Source: UBA6918 sp040754425
GTDB taxonomy: Bacteria; Pseudomonadota; Gammaproteobacteria; Burkholderiales; Thiobacillaceae
Assembly (NCBI GenBank): GCA_040754425.1
Contig: JBFMCR010000030.1
Location: forward strand, 1-32,321
Length of the DNA stretch: 32,321 nt
Direction: 5' to 3'
Positions 24,378 through 32,189 of the stretch are shown here, in pieces (the stretch's first letter is position 1; the number at the start of each line of letters is the position of its first letter). Position numbers and translations under genes: made by a program. A model generated the notes under the pieces. That model made no database searches and was not told where the DNA came from. It worked only from the letters and a program-made list of their open reading frames with translations.

Positions 24378-25832
24378 TCAAAACCTCGGCAACTCGGGGA
24401 AAGGCAAGGCGCCGCCCCTGACGTGCATGGCGCCGTATTCCGCGCAGCGGTGCAGGGTCGGCACGGCCTTGCCGGGATTGAGCAGGCCGTCCGGGTCGAA
24501 GCAGGCTTTCACGCCGTGGAAGGCCTCGAGTTCGGCGGGCGCGAACTGCACGCACATCTGGTCGATTTTTTCCAGGCCGACGCCGTGTTCGCCGGTGATG
24601 GTGCCGCCGTGTTCGACGCAAAGTTCGAGGATGTCCGCACCCAGGCGCTCGGCCTTTTCCGTCGCGCCGGGGAGGTTGGCGTCGTACAGGATGAGCGGGT
24701 GCAGGTTGCCGTCTCCGGCGTGGAACACGTTGGCCACCGGCAGCGCGTACTCGCGCGACAGCTCGGCGATGCGCGTCAATACCGCGGGCAGGGTTTTGCG
24801 CGGTATGGTGCCGTCCATGCAGTAATAGTCCGGCGACAGCCGGCCCACGGCGGGGAAGGCCGCCTTGCGTCCGGCCCAGAATTTCCTTTGTTCGGATTCA
24901 TCCTTCGCGGTGCGCACTTCGGTGGCGCCGGAGGCGAGCAGGATGTCGCGCACGCGCATGACATCCTCCGAGACTTCCTCCTGGGTGCCGTCCACCTCCA
25001 CCAGCAGGATGGCTTCGGCATCGAGCGGATAGCCGGCATGGACGAAGGCTTCGGCGGCTTCGATGGCGAGTTTGTCCATCATTTCCAGGCCGGCCGGCAG
25101 CACGCCGCCGCGGATGATGGCGCCCACCGCCGCGCCGCCTTTGCCGACGTCATCGAAGGCGGCGAGGATGACCTGGGTGCGCTCCGGTTTCGGCAGCAGC
25201 TTCACCGTGATTTCGAGGATGACCGCGAGCATGCCCTCGGAGCCGGTCATCAGCGCGATGAGGTCGTAGCCTGGCATGTCGAGTGCGCCCTGGCCGATCA
25301 CCAGTTCCTCGCCCTCGATGGTGAGCGCGCGCAGGGCGAGCACGTTGTGCACGGTGAGGCCGTATTTCAGGCAGTGTACGCCGCCGGAGTTTTCCGCCAC
25401 GTTGCCGCCTATGCTGCAGGCGATCTGCGAGGAGGGGTCGGGCGCGTAGTAGAGGCCGTATTGGGCGGCGGCCTCGGAAATGGCGAGGTTGCGCACGCCC
25501 GGCTGCACGCGCGCGATGCGCGCGAGCGGATCGATTTCCAGGATGCGGCCGAACTTGGTCATGGCCAGCAGCACCGCGCCGTCCACCGGCAGCGCGCCGC
25601 CGGAAAGGCCGGTGCCGGCGCCGCGGAACACCACGGGCGTGCCCGTTTCGCGGCAGGCGGCCAGCACCTGTTTCACCTGTTCCTCGGTTTCGGGCAGCGC
25701 CACCGCATCCGGCGTGTTGCGGTAGGCGGTGAGGCCGTCGGTCTCGAAGGGCTTCACATCCTCGCGCGCCAGGAGCAGGCAGTGCGGCGGCAGGACGGCT
25801 TGCAGGCGGCGGACGGTGTCGATGGCGATCAT
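24378..25832 (-). CDS. glcD: Glycolate oxidase catalytic FAD subunit GlcD
   Basis: This 484-residue FAD-linked oxidase of the PCMH/FAD_binding_4 class has a C-terminal FAD-oxidase domain. Motifs include PVVFRGAGTGLSGGALP, the CSIGGNVAENSGGVHCLKYG FAD block, HAGDGNLHP and TGEHGVGLEK. It oxidises glycolate (and possibly D-lactate) to the 2-oxo acid; the following glcE and glcF support the glycolate assignment. A TAGAAT box lies only 6 nt upstream of the ATG and no ribosome-binding site is visible, so a leaderless mRNA is possible. It diverges from the permease gene. Confidence 0.95.
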   Translation of the reverse strand: MIAIDTVRRLQAVLPPHCLLLAREDVKPFETDGLTAYRNTPDAVALPETEEQVKQVLAACRETGTPVVFRGAGTGLSGGALPVDGAVLLAMTKFGRILEIDPLARIARVQPGVRNLAISEAAAQYGLYYAPDPSSQIACSIGGNVAENSGGVHCLKYGLTVHNVLALRALTIEGEELVIGQGALDMPGYDLIALMTGSEGMLAVILEITVKLLPKPERTQVILAAFDDVGKGGAAVGAIIRGGVLPAGLEMMDKLAIEAAEAFVHAGYPLDAEAILLVEVDGTQEEVSEDVMRVRDILLASGATEVRTAKDESEQRKFWAGRKAAFPAVGRLSPDYYCMDGTIPRKTLPAVLTRIAELSREYALPVANVFHAGDGNLHPLILYDANLPGATEKAERLGADILELCVEHGGTITGEHGVGLEKIDQMCVQFAPAELEAFHGVKACFDPDGLLNPGKAVPTLHRCAEYGAMHVRGGALPFPELPRF

Positions 25833-25838
25833 GGCTGC

Positions 25839-25878
25839 ATTCTAAGTCAATTCAGGCGGCGCGAAGACTTGCTAGAAT
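25839..25878. promoter_or_regulatory. Divergent glcD / permease promoter region with symmetric -10 boxes
   Basis: ATTCTAAGTC at the left (25839-25848) is mirrored by GACTTGCTAGAAT at the right (25866-25878), with three extra bases in the right arm. Each end reads TAGAAT outward: 25839-25844 on the minus strand for glcD and 25873-25878 on the plus strand for the permease. The -35 boxes are poor. Two overlapping promoters sharing one control region are inferred. Confidence 0.4.
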
Positions 25879-25899
25879 CCCCGTAAAGGAGACTGCATC

Positions 25900-26913
25900 A
25901 TGGCGAACAAAGCCACCAAATACGAATGGGCGGCCTGGGCCCTGATGGCCGTTGCGTTGATCTTCACCTTGTACGCCAAATTGCTGCCAGCGCTGCTTGC
26001 CGGCCTGCTGGTTTACGAGCTGGTGGTCATGCTGTCGCCGCGCTTCGTCGGCAACAAGCTTAGCCACAGCCGCGCCAAGATGATCGTGGTGGCGTTGATT
26101 TCCGCCGCGGTGCTGGCCGCGCTGATCGGCGCGGTGGTCGGCGCGGTCGCCTACTACAAGGCCGAAGGCGGCAGCTATGCCGCGCTGCTCAAGAACATGG
26201 CCGAGGTCATCGAGAACTCGCGCAACCTGCTGCCGCCCTGGATCGCCGAGTATCTGCCGCAGGGTGACGAGTCGCAGATTCGCGCGACACTGTCCGAATG
26301 GCTGCGCACACATGCCCGGGAGATACGCACTTTCGGCGGCACCGCCGGCCATGCCCTGGCCATGGTGGTGATCGGCCTTGTCATCGGCTCCTTCGTGTCG
26401 CTCAACGAAGGCCGCGAGCACCACACCCTCGGCCCGCTGACCCAGGCCATGAGCAGGCGCGTCAATCATCTGGGCCAGGCCTTCCGCAAAGTGGTGTTTG
26501 CGCAGGTACGCATTTCACTCCTGAACACCACGCTGACCGGGCTGTATCTGGCGGTGGCGCTGCCGGCCTTCGGCGTGGAATTGCCCTTCATCAAAACCAT
26601 GATCGTGATCACCTTCGTCGTGGGCCTCTTGCCGGTGCTGGGCAATCTCATTTCCAACACCGTCATCGTCATCATTTCCTTCAACCATTCGCTGCAGATC
26701 GCCTTCGCTTCGCTGGCTTTCCTCGTCATCATCCACAAGCTCGAATACTTCGTGAACGCACGCATCATCGGCGGCCAGATCAAAGCCTATACCTGGGAGC
26801 TTCTCACCGCGATGCTGGTGATGGAAGCGGCATTCGGCGTAGCCGGCGTGATCGCGGCGCCGGTGTTCTATGCCTACATCAAGCGCGAACTTGGCGAGCG
26901 GAACCTGATCTGA
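25900..26913 (+). CDS. AI-2E family transporter (PerM/TqsA-like permease)
   Basis: This 337-residue integral membrane protein has hydrophobic segments at about 10-27, 29-46, 62-86 and 147-168, and a cluster in the C-terminal half. The family layout is visible: a soluble insert after the third segment (about 90-145) and the C-terminal PFIKTMIVITFVVGLLPVLGN and IGGQIKAYTWELL segments. Members export autoinducer-2 or act as ion-coupled antiporters, so the substrate cannot be given. AAGGAG (25886-25891) is a strong ribosome-binding site. Its 3' end overlaps the convergent kinase gene by 35 bp. Confidence 0.88.
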   Translation: MANKATKYEWAAWALMAVALIFTLYAKLLPALLAGLLVYELVVMLSPRFVGNKLSHSRAKMIVVALISAAVLAALIGAVVGAVAYYKAEGGSYAALLKNMAEVIENSRNLLPPWIAEYLPQGDESQIRATLSEWLRTHAREIRTFGGTAGHALAMVVIGLVIGSFVSLNEGREHHTLGPLTQAMSRRVNHLGQAFRKVVFAQVRISLLNTTLTGLYLAVALPAFGVELPFIKTMIVITFVVGLLPVLGNLISNTVIVIISFNHSLQIAFASLAFLVIIHKLEYFVNARIIGGQIKAYTWELLTAMLVMEAAFGVAGVIAAPVFYAYIKRELGERNLI

Positions 26914-28240
26914 GCGCCTGCCTGCCGGCGCCGGCAAGGCGCCGGTAGACCGTGGCGAGCCCAGCTTCGTCACCGACGTTGCCGGGGAAGATCACCACCG
27001 GCAGGTCGGGATGGCGCGGATGGTCGTGCGGGCATTTCACTACCGAACAGCCGGCGTGAATCTGGCCCAGCACGCGCGAGGCCCTCAGTGCGAGGCCATC
27101 CGACAACACGTCATTCGAGGTGATGCCGCCCTTGCTGATGAGAAAGCCGAGCGTCTGCGGCAACTGCCTGACGATGTCCATCAGGGTGCCCGAGACCTCT
27201 TCGCCGAAGGCAAGGCGCTGCTGCCGGTCGGCGAAGCGGCGCTCGACGCGGCTGGTGTAGATCACCGGCGTGAGTCCCTGATCGTGCATCGCTGCCGCTG
27301 CCGCGACCGCTTCCTCGACGATGCGCGCGCGTCCTTCGGGCAACAGGCTTACGTCGATTTGCAGCGGCGCGATGCCGGGTTGCTTCAGCAATTCGCCAAG
27401 CTGAGCCGTGGTCTTCATCACGTGCGAACCGACGATGACCGCGCCCGGTCGGCCATCGCGCACGAAGGTGGCCATGTCTTCGGCGGCGACGGGCTGCGGC
27501 GGCAGCGCGGCCAAGGCGGTTAGCAGCGAGGCGCCACTCCTGAACAGGAAACGCTTGCCCTGCGTGGCGGCAGCTTTCAGTTGCGCGGCGAAATGATCGA
27601 GGTCTTCCCGGGTCTCGGCATCGACCACGCAGCAGACATTGTCTTTCAAGGCCAGCAAGCGCGGCAGGCAATCGCCGCGCACGTCGGAAAGCAGAAAGCG
27701 CTCGACTTCGCCTGCCTTGATGCGGCCGGCGGTCTTTTCCTCGACGTAATCGGGGAGAAAACTGTGGCGATAGCCGAACACGGAATCCCTGGCGAACTCG
27801 GTTTCATGAACCGGCACCGGTTTGCCGTCGACGAGAAGATAATGCACGCTGCCGCGCGTCACGCGCCCGCCCTCGAAGAAGGCCGGCACGAGGAAATGCG
27901 CGTCAAAGGGCCCGAGGGTGTCAGCAATGACATCGGTTTCCACCGGGTAATGGCCGCGCAGCGTGGAGTCGGAACGGCTCACCAGAATCGGCTGGATCGC
28001 GCGTCCCTGCGCGGCGAGACGGCCGATCGCAGCGCGCAGGTTGATGCAGATCTCGCGCGTGACTTCCGCCGCCTTCTCCGCATCCATGCCGCGCGTGTTG
28101 GACAGCACGAAGAACAGCGGCGAGGCGTCCTGCAAGCCCTCGGCCAGCGTGTCGACGTCCCAGCGCGTGAGCAGAAGGCAGCCGTGCACCGTCTGCGAGC
28201 CGGTGGGATCGTCGTCGATGACGATGATCTTGTTCTCCAC
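26879..28240 (-). CDS. Four-carbon acid sugar kinase family protein (DUF1537/OtnK-like)
   Basis: This 453-residue two-domain kinase has an N-terminal substrate-binding domain with DDDPTGS (residues 9-15), SRSDSTLRGH (88-97) and the VPAFFEGGRVT block. The C-terminal nucleotide-binding domain has SKGGITSNDVL (from 369) and PGNVGDE (419-425). Characterised relatives (OtnK, DtnK, LtnK) phosphorylate four-carbon sugar acids such as 3-oxo-tetronate or threonate; the substrate here is not known. GTG 28240 lies 4 bp after the ThDP-enzyme stop, with GGGGTGA upstream; an ATG-like start at 28297 would overlap that gene. The pair is clearly one operon. The end overlaps the permease gene by 35 bp. Confidence 0.9.
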   Translation of the reverse strand: MENKIIVIDDDPTGSQTVHGCLLLTRWDVDTLAEGLQDASPLFFVLSNTRGMDAEKAAEVTREICINLRAAIGRLAAQGRAIQPILVSRSDSTLRGHYPVETDVIADTLGPFDAHFLVPAFFEGGRVTRGSVHYLLVDGKPVPVHETEFARDSVFGYRHSFLPDYVEEKTAGRIKAGEVERFLLSDVRGDCLPRLLALKDNVCCVVDAETREDLDHFAAQLKAAATQGKRFLFRSGASLLTALAALPPQPVAAEDMATFVRDGRPGAVIVGSHVMKTTAQLGELLKQPGIAPLQIDVSLLPEGRARIVEEAVAAAAAMHDQGLTPVIYTSRVERRFADRQQRLAFGEEVSGTLMDIVRQLPQTLGFLISKGGITSNDVLSDGLALRASRVLGQIHAGCSVVKCPHDHPRHPDLPVVIFPGNVGDEAGLATVYRRLAGAGRQALRSGSARQVRA

Positions 28241-28244
28241 CGCA

Positions 28245-30464
28245 TCACCCCAAGAGGCTGCGCGCTCGCTTTGCGATGTCGCCGGCGGCAAGGCCATTGA
28301 AGGCCATGACCTCGCCGGGGCTGGCCGTGGTTTCGCCGCGCTTCCAGCACATCACGTCGCGGCGTTGCGCGCGGCTGCGAATCAGCACCGGTTCCAGCGG
28401 GGCGCTGGGACCGCCGCTGACTGCCAGCAGCGCGCGGGCCGAGAACAGCCGGTCGAAATCGGCGTCATTCATGAAGCCGCCGTCCGGCTCGGACACCGTG
28501 TCCCAGGCCACGTCGGCAGCACGAAAGAGGCGGCGCGGGTTGGCCACGGCGACGATGCGCACACGGCAGCCTTCGGCCTCGAGCGCGTCTTTCGCTTCGA
28601 ATACCGGCAGCAAAATCATGTCGCCGGCAGCGGCCAGCACCACGTCGATATCACCCCTGCCGGCGGTCTCATACAGCGTGATGGCGCCGTCATGAATGGC
28701 TTTGCGCGCCTCATCCGGCGTGGTGTACACCGGCAGCGGCGACTTCGAGGCGAAGATGGCGATGCACTTGTTGTGGCTGGAAAGCGCCCACTCGTAGGCC
28801 GCCTGGATCATGTTGGCATCACTCGGGAAGAGCGCAAAGGTATTGCCGTTCTTCATTTGCGCGGCGACATGGTTCTCGATCTCGGGGCGCTGGTGGGTCC
28901 AGCCGTTGCGGCCCTGCTCGAGCGCGCCTGCGGTGAACATGCACACGGCAGACGGCGTCCTGCGCCTGAGTTCGGCCATGGCCTGGGCCACGGTCTGGAA
29001 GATGGGCCAGCCGTTGATGGCGAAGCTTTCATAGGAGAGCCAGATGCTGCGGCTGCCGAAGAGCGCAAGACCCGCGGCGAAGCCCGCGCAGGCGTCCTCG
29101 TTCAAGGGCTCGTACACCTGGCCTTCGGGCTTCTGGTGATAGAGGCCGTCTTCCGAAGGATGGCGGATCTTCAGCGCTTCGTTGATGTTGGCCATGCCGG
29201 AAGCCTCGTTGCCGTCGGCATTGGTCACCACGAAGCGGGTATCGGCCTTGCCGACATGCGCGATGAGCGCACCAAGCGTGGTGGAAGGCACGGCCTTCTC
29301 GCCGACGGCGAAGTCACGCAGCGGCAGTTCGCCCAGCGGGGCCAATTGCAGTTCGCTTTCGGTCACCGCGACCCTGGCGGCCGGGCCGCCGGCCGCTCGC
29401 ACGCACAGGGTACGTGCGAGCTCCCAGGCTTCGGGCGCGAGCGCGCGGCGCTCCAGGGCGCCGGAAATGTGCGGCGCGTCCAGCGTGTCGGCCGCATACA
29501 GGTTGTGCGCCTTGGCGCCGGTCTTGTGCACGCCTGCGCCCTTCAGCTGCTTGATGATGAAGGCGGTGGGGGTGCCCGACAGCGCGCTCCTGGCTGCGTC
29601 ATCGATGCCTTTGAGCACGGCGCCGGCGAATTCCAGGCGCTTGCCGAAGGAAAACAGGCTGGAGTCGACGTAGGCGCCGTGCTGCATGGCGTCGTCATAG
29701 TCCTTGGCGTCGATGAGGATCACGCGCCTGAAGCCGTGCGCGTGCCAGTAGCGCTGCATGCCTTCATTGTCAAAGAGCGACACCATGGAGTGGTGCTCCT
29801 GGCTGTAGCCGTTCCACACCAGCACCGGCAGGAAGTTGGTCACCTCCGGATAGGCGGTGATGAAGTGCAGGAAGGAAGACAGGATGTAGGGCTCGCCCAT
29901 GCCGCCGTCGCCGATGGTCACCGGGAACAGCTTGTCGCGGTGCAGATACGCGCCGGCCATGGCGAAGTGCTGGCCCTGGCCGAGCGGGCCGGCGGGGGCG
30001 AGCAGGCCGGGAATGGCGCCGGACAGGTGGCCCAGAAGACCGTGGCGCTCGCGGAAGCGCGCGCGCATTTCCTTCACGGTCGAAATGCCCATGGCTTCGA
30101 GCGAGGTGTCGAGGAACATGGCGCTGTAATAGCCGGGAGCGTGGTGGCCGACTTCGGTGACGAGGTTCTTGTGGCCGAGCAGGGTGAGTGCGGCCACGGC
30201 CTCGGCGCTGGAAGCGAAGCCGCCGGGATGTCCCGAAGCCTTGGCGCCGGTGATCTGCAAAGTGAGGTAGCGCAAGGCGTCGGCCACGAGCAGGGTCTGG
30301 TAGGCGGCGGCAGAATCGGCGGCGTCGGCGATCGCGGTCTCGCCTTCGCCGATCGCGGGGACGGCGCCCAGAGTGTCGAAATGCGGCCAGGGCTGGCCGA
30401 AATAGTCGATGCCTTCCAGATAGGCGGGATAGGCGCTGGCTTTGTGGTCGGGTTGGGCGGACAT
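28245..30464 (-). CDS. Thiamine-diphosphate enzyme, transketolase/phosphoketolase hybrid type
   Basis: This 739-residue protein is not a standard transketolase (~660) or phosphoketolase (~790). The N-half is transketolase-like: SGHPGG (77-82), GHHAPGYYSAMF and GPLGQG (159-164), with the ThDP motif GDG (185-187)...NGY (218-220). The C-half resembles phosphoketolase: LNEDACAGFAAG with the likely cofactor-activating E456, LSYESFAING, NGWTHQRPE (520-528), PSDANM and the SKSPLPVYTTPDEA block. It probably cleaves or transfers a ketol unit from a phosphorylated sugar or sugar acid, but the substrate is unknown. A CCGGAG ribosome-binding site precedes ATG 30464. It is coupled to the kinase downstream and diverges from an IclR regulator. 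Confidence 0.85.
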   Translation of the reverse strand: MSAQPDHKASAYPAYLEGIDYFGQPWPHFDTLGAVPAIGEGETAIADAADSAAAYQTLLVADALRYLTLQITGAKASGHPGGFASSAEAVAALTLLGHKNLVTEVGHHAPGYYSAMFLDTSLEAMGISTVKEMRARFRERHGLLGHLSGAIPGLLAPAGPLGQGQHFAMAGAYLHRDKLFPVTIGDGGMGEPYILSSFLHFITAYPEVTNFLPVLVWNGYSQEHHSMVSLFDNEGMQRYWHAHGFRRVILIDAKDYDDAMQHGAYVDSSLFSFGKRLEFAGAVLKGIDDAARSALSGTPTAFIIKQLKGAGVHKTGAKAHNLYAADTLDAPHISGALERRALAPEAWELARTLCVRAAGGPAARVAVTESELQLAPLGELPLRDFAVGEKAVPSTTLGALIAHVGKADTRFVVTNADGNEASGMANINEALKIRHPSEDGLYHQKPEGQVYEPLNEDACAGFAAGLALFGSRSIWLSYESFAINGWPIFQTVAQAMAELRRRTPSAVCMFTAGALEQGRNGWTHQRPEIENHVAAQMKNGNTFALFPSDANMIQAAYEWALSSHNKCIAIFASKSPLPVYTTPDEARKAIHDGAITLYETAGRGDIDVVLAAAGDMILLPVFEAKDALEAEGCRVRIVAVANPRRLFRAADVAWDTVSEPDGGFMNDADFDRLFSARALLAVSGGPSAPLEPVLIRSRAQRRDVMCWKRGETTASPGEVMAFNGLAAGDIAKRARSLLG

Positions 30465-30501
30465 GGCGGACTCCGGTAATCAAAAAAGTTGCGTTGGGCT
30501 A

Positions 30502-30530
30502 ACCTTAGTGGAATACTGGCTATTTCACAA
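30502..30530 (-). promoter_or_regulatory. Putative promoter of the ThDP enzyme-kinase operon
   Basis: On the minus strand TTGTGA (30525-30530) and TAAGGT (30502-30507) are spaced by 17 bp, leaving a leader of about 30 nt to the ATG at 30464. The -35 box overlaps operator-like site 1 (30523-30537), which suits control by the divergent IclR regulator. The -10 is weak. Confidence 0.4.
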
Positions 30531-30537
30531 TATAGAA
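30523..30537. promoter_or_regulatory. Operator-like site 1 (IclR candidate)
   Basis: TTTCACAATATAGAA resembles the perfect palindrome of site 2 (12 of 15 positions) and lies 19 bp from it, centre to centre. It overlaps the -35 box proposed for the ThDP-enzyme gene. Binding by the adjacent IclR regulator is inferred. Confidence 0.4.
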
Positions 30538-30541
30538 TCGT

Positions 30542-30556
30542 TTTCATAATATGAAA
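30542..30556. promoter_or_regulatory. Operator-like palindrome 2 covering the iclR-type start codon
   Basis: TTTCATAATATGAAA is a perfect 7-bp inverted repeat with a single central base. The regulator's ATG (30551-30553) lies inside its right half. A TTTC...GAAA arrangement suits an IclR-family dimer. Autorepression is inferred. Confidence 0.55.
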
Positions 30557-31330
30557 CAAACGACGACCGCCATTCAGGTGCTGGACCGCGCCGTGAGCCT
30601 GCTCGACGCACTTTCCCGCTATCCGGAGCCGGTGTCACTGAAGTTTTTGACTGCCGACACCGGCCTGCATGCCTCGACCGCTTTTCGCATTCTGCAGGCG
30701 CTGGTGGCGCACGGTTTCGTCGAGCGCACCGAGTCCGGCAATTACGTGCTGGGCACGCGGCTTTTGCAGCTGGGCCATCGCGTGCGCGCCGGTACCGACG
30801 TGCGGCGCGAGGCGCATGCGGTGATGGAATGGCTGCGTGATCAGATCGAGGAATCGGTCAACCTTACCCTGCGCGAAGGCGACGAAGTGGTCTATGTCGA
30901 ACGCGTGACGCCTGCGCGCTCCATCCGCGTGGAGCAGGTGATCGGCGCGCGCGCGCCGCTGCACGTCACCGCGGTGGGCAAGCTCATGCTGGGCGAGATG
31001 GGCGACGAGGCCATAGCGGGCTATGCCGCGCGCACCGGGCTGGAACGCTACACCCGCAACACGATCACCGAAGTGGAAAGCCTGAAAGCCGAAACCCGGC
31101 GCGATGTCCTGCGGGGCTACGCGCTTGACAACGAGGAGGCGGAAGTGGGCGTGGGCTGCATCGGCGTGCTGATCCGCGATGGCAGCGGCAAGGTGGTTGC
31201 CGGGCTGTCGGTTTCCGCGCCCATCGAACGCAGGAAAGAGGAGTGGATACCCTTGGTGCAGGAAGCCGGTCGCAAGATTTCCGCTCGCCTGGGGTTTACT
31301 GCCGAGAAAGCCGTTCCAGTGCCAGCATGA
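30551..31330 (+). CDS. IclR family transcriptional regulator
   Basis: This 259-residue protein has an N-terminal winged helix (about 8-65; VLDRAVSLLDAL...GLHASTAFRILQALVAHGFVER) and a C-terminal IclR effector-binding domain with LTLREGDEVVYVERV, HVTAVGKLML and the conserved VGCIGVLIRD / GLSVSAP segments. Relatives respond to small organic acids such as glyoxylate or pyruvate. It is transcribed divergently from the ThDP-enzyme/kinase operon, with two operator-like sites between them, and most likely controls that operon and itself. Its 3' end overlaps the convergent glxR gene by 35 bp. A TAGAAT box (30533-30538) lies 12 nt before the ATG. Confidence 0.94.
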   Translation: MKQTTTAIQVLDRAVSLLDALSRYPEPVSLKFLTADTGLHASTAFRILQALVAHGFVERTESGNYVLGTRLLQLGHRVRAGTDVRREAHAVMEWLRDQIEESVNLTLREGDEVVYVERVTPARSIRVEQVIGARAPLHVTAVGKLMLGEMGDEAIAGYAARTGLERYTRNTITEVESLKAETRRDVLRGYALDNEEAEVGVGCIGVLIRDGSGKVVAGLSVSAPIERRKEEWIPLVQEAGRKISARLGFTAEKAVPVPA

Positions 31331-32168
31331 TCGCGGTGGAGTCGAGTTCGGCTTCTCCCGCGTCCATGAGCGAAGCGATCTGGCGCGCCACCACTTCCGC
31401 GCCAGGCAGCGGCGTGTGGCTTTCGTGGGCGTTGTCCATGACGATGCCCATGTCCTTGTGGTGCAGCTTGACCTTGAAGCCGGCCTTGTAATTGCCTTCC
31501 AGCATTCTTTGTCCGTGAACTTCCAGGATCTTGCTGTTGGCATAACCGCCCATCAGCGCTTCGCGCATCTTGGCCGGATCGACGCCGTTGTTCCTCGCGA
31601 GCAGGATGGCTTCGGCCACGCCTTCCATGGTCAGGCTGACCACGATCTGGTTGCAGGCTTTCACCACCTGGCCGGCGCCGTGGCCGCCGACGTGCACGAT
31701 GTTCCTGCCCAGCACCTCGAACAACGGCTTCACGCGCCGGAAAATTTCAGCGTCGCCGCCTGCCATGATGGACAGCGTGCCCTGTTGCGCACCAACCTGT
31801 CCGCCGGAAACCGGCGCGTCCAGCATGTGAAGGCCCCGCGCTGCGAGCTGTTCCGCGATGCGGCGCGCGCTCGATGGCGCGATCGTGCTCATGTCCACGA
31901 CGACGCTGCCGGGCCTGGCGCCGTGCATGAGTCCGCGCTCGCCCAGCACCACCTGTTCGACCTCGGCGGTGCCTGGCAGCATGGTGATGGTGATGTCGGC
32001 GGTGGCCGCAACCTCGGCCGGTGTGCCTTTGCCGGTCGCGCCGGCGACCAGCAGCGGTTCCACCGTGTCGAAGCGGCGCCCCCAGGTAAACAGCTCGTGT
32101 CCTGCCTTGATGAGGTTGAGTGCCATGGGCCGGCCCATGATGCCAGTGCCGATGAAACCGATTTTCAT
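31296..32168 (-). CDS. glxR: 2-hydroxy-3-oxopropionate (tartronate semialdehyde) reductase, GlxR/GarR type
   Basis: This 290-residue beta-hydroxyacid dehydrogenase has the dinucleotide motif GFIGTGIMG (residues 4-12), the substrate-binding DAPVSGG (118-123), catalytic Lys170 in the GQVVKACNQ segment, and GFKVKLHHKDMG. The stretch around GGDAEIFRRVKPLFEVLG and ALMGGYANSKILEVHG is closer, from memory of the families, to E. coli GlxR than to 3-hydroxyisobutyrate or L-threonate dehydrogenases. It would reduce tartronate semialdehyde to D-glycerate, downstream of glycolate oxidase and glyoxylate carboligase. A GGAGT ribosome-binding site is present. An IS end lies within about 25 bp upstream. LtnD-like activity, matching the DUF1537 kinase, is the main alternative. 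Confidence 0.88.
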   Translation of the reverse strand: MKIGFIGTGIMGRPMALNLIKAGHELFTWGRRFDTVEPLLVAGATGKGTPAEVAATADITITMLPGTAEVEQVVLGERGLMHGARPGSVVVDMSTIAPSSARRIAEQLAARGLHMLDAPVSGGQVGAQQGTLSIMAGGDAEIFRRVKPLFEVLGRNIVHVGGHGAGQVVKACNQIVVSLTMEGVAEAILLARNNGVDPAKMREALMGGYANSKILEVHGQRMLEGNYKAGFKVKLHHKDMGIVMDNAHESHTPLPGAEVVARQIASLMDAGEAELDSTAIMLALERLSRQ

Positions 32169-32189
32169 TGCGCCACTCCGTTAAGCTTT

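Noticed and set aside
23139..25886. A 915-codon open frame on the plus strand opposite glcDEF
   Set aside because: It is the antisense shadow of three clearly recognised genes in GC-rich DNA; its translation is low-complexity (His/Gly/Arg/Ala rich) and matches no family.
27963..30479. An 838-codon open frame opposite the kinase and ThDP-enzyme genes
   Set aside because: Antisense shadow caused by high GC at third codon positions; no family motifs and no ribosome-binding site.
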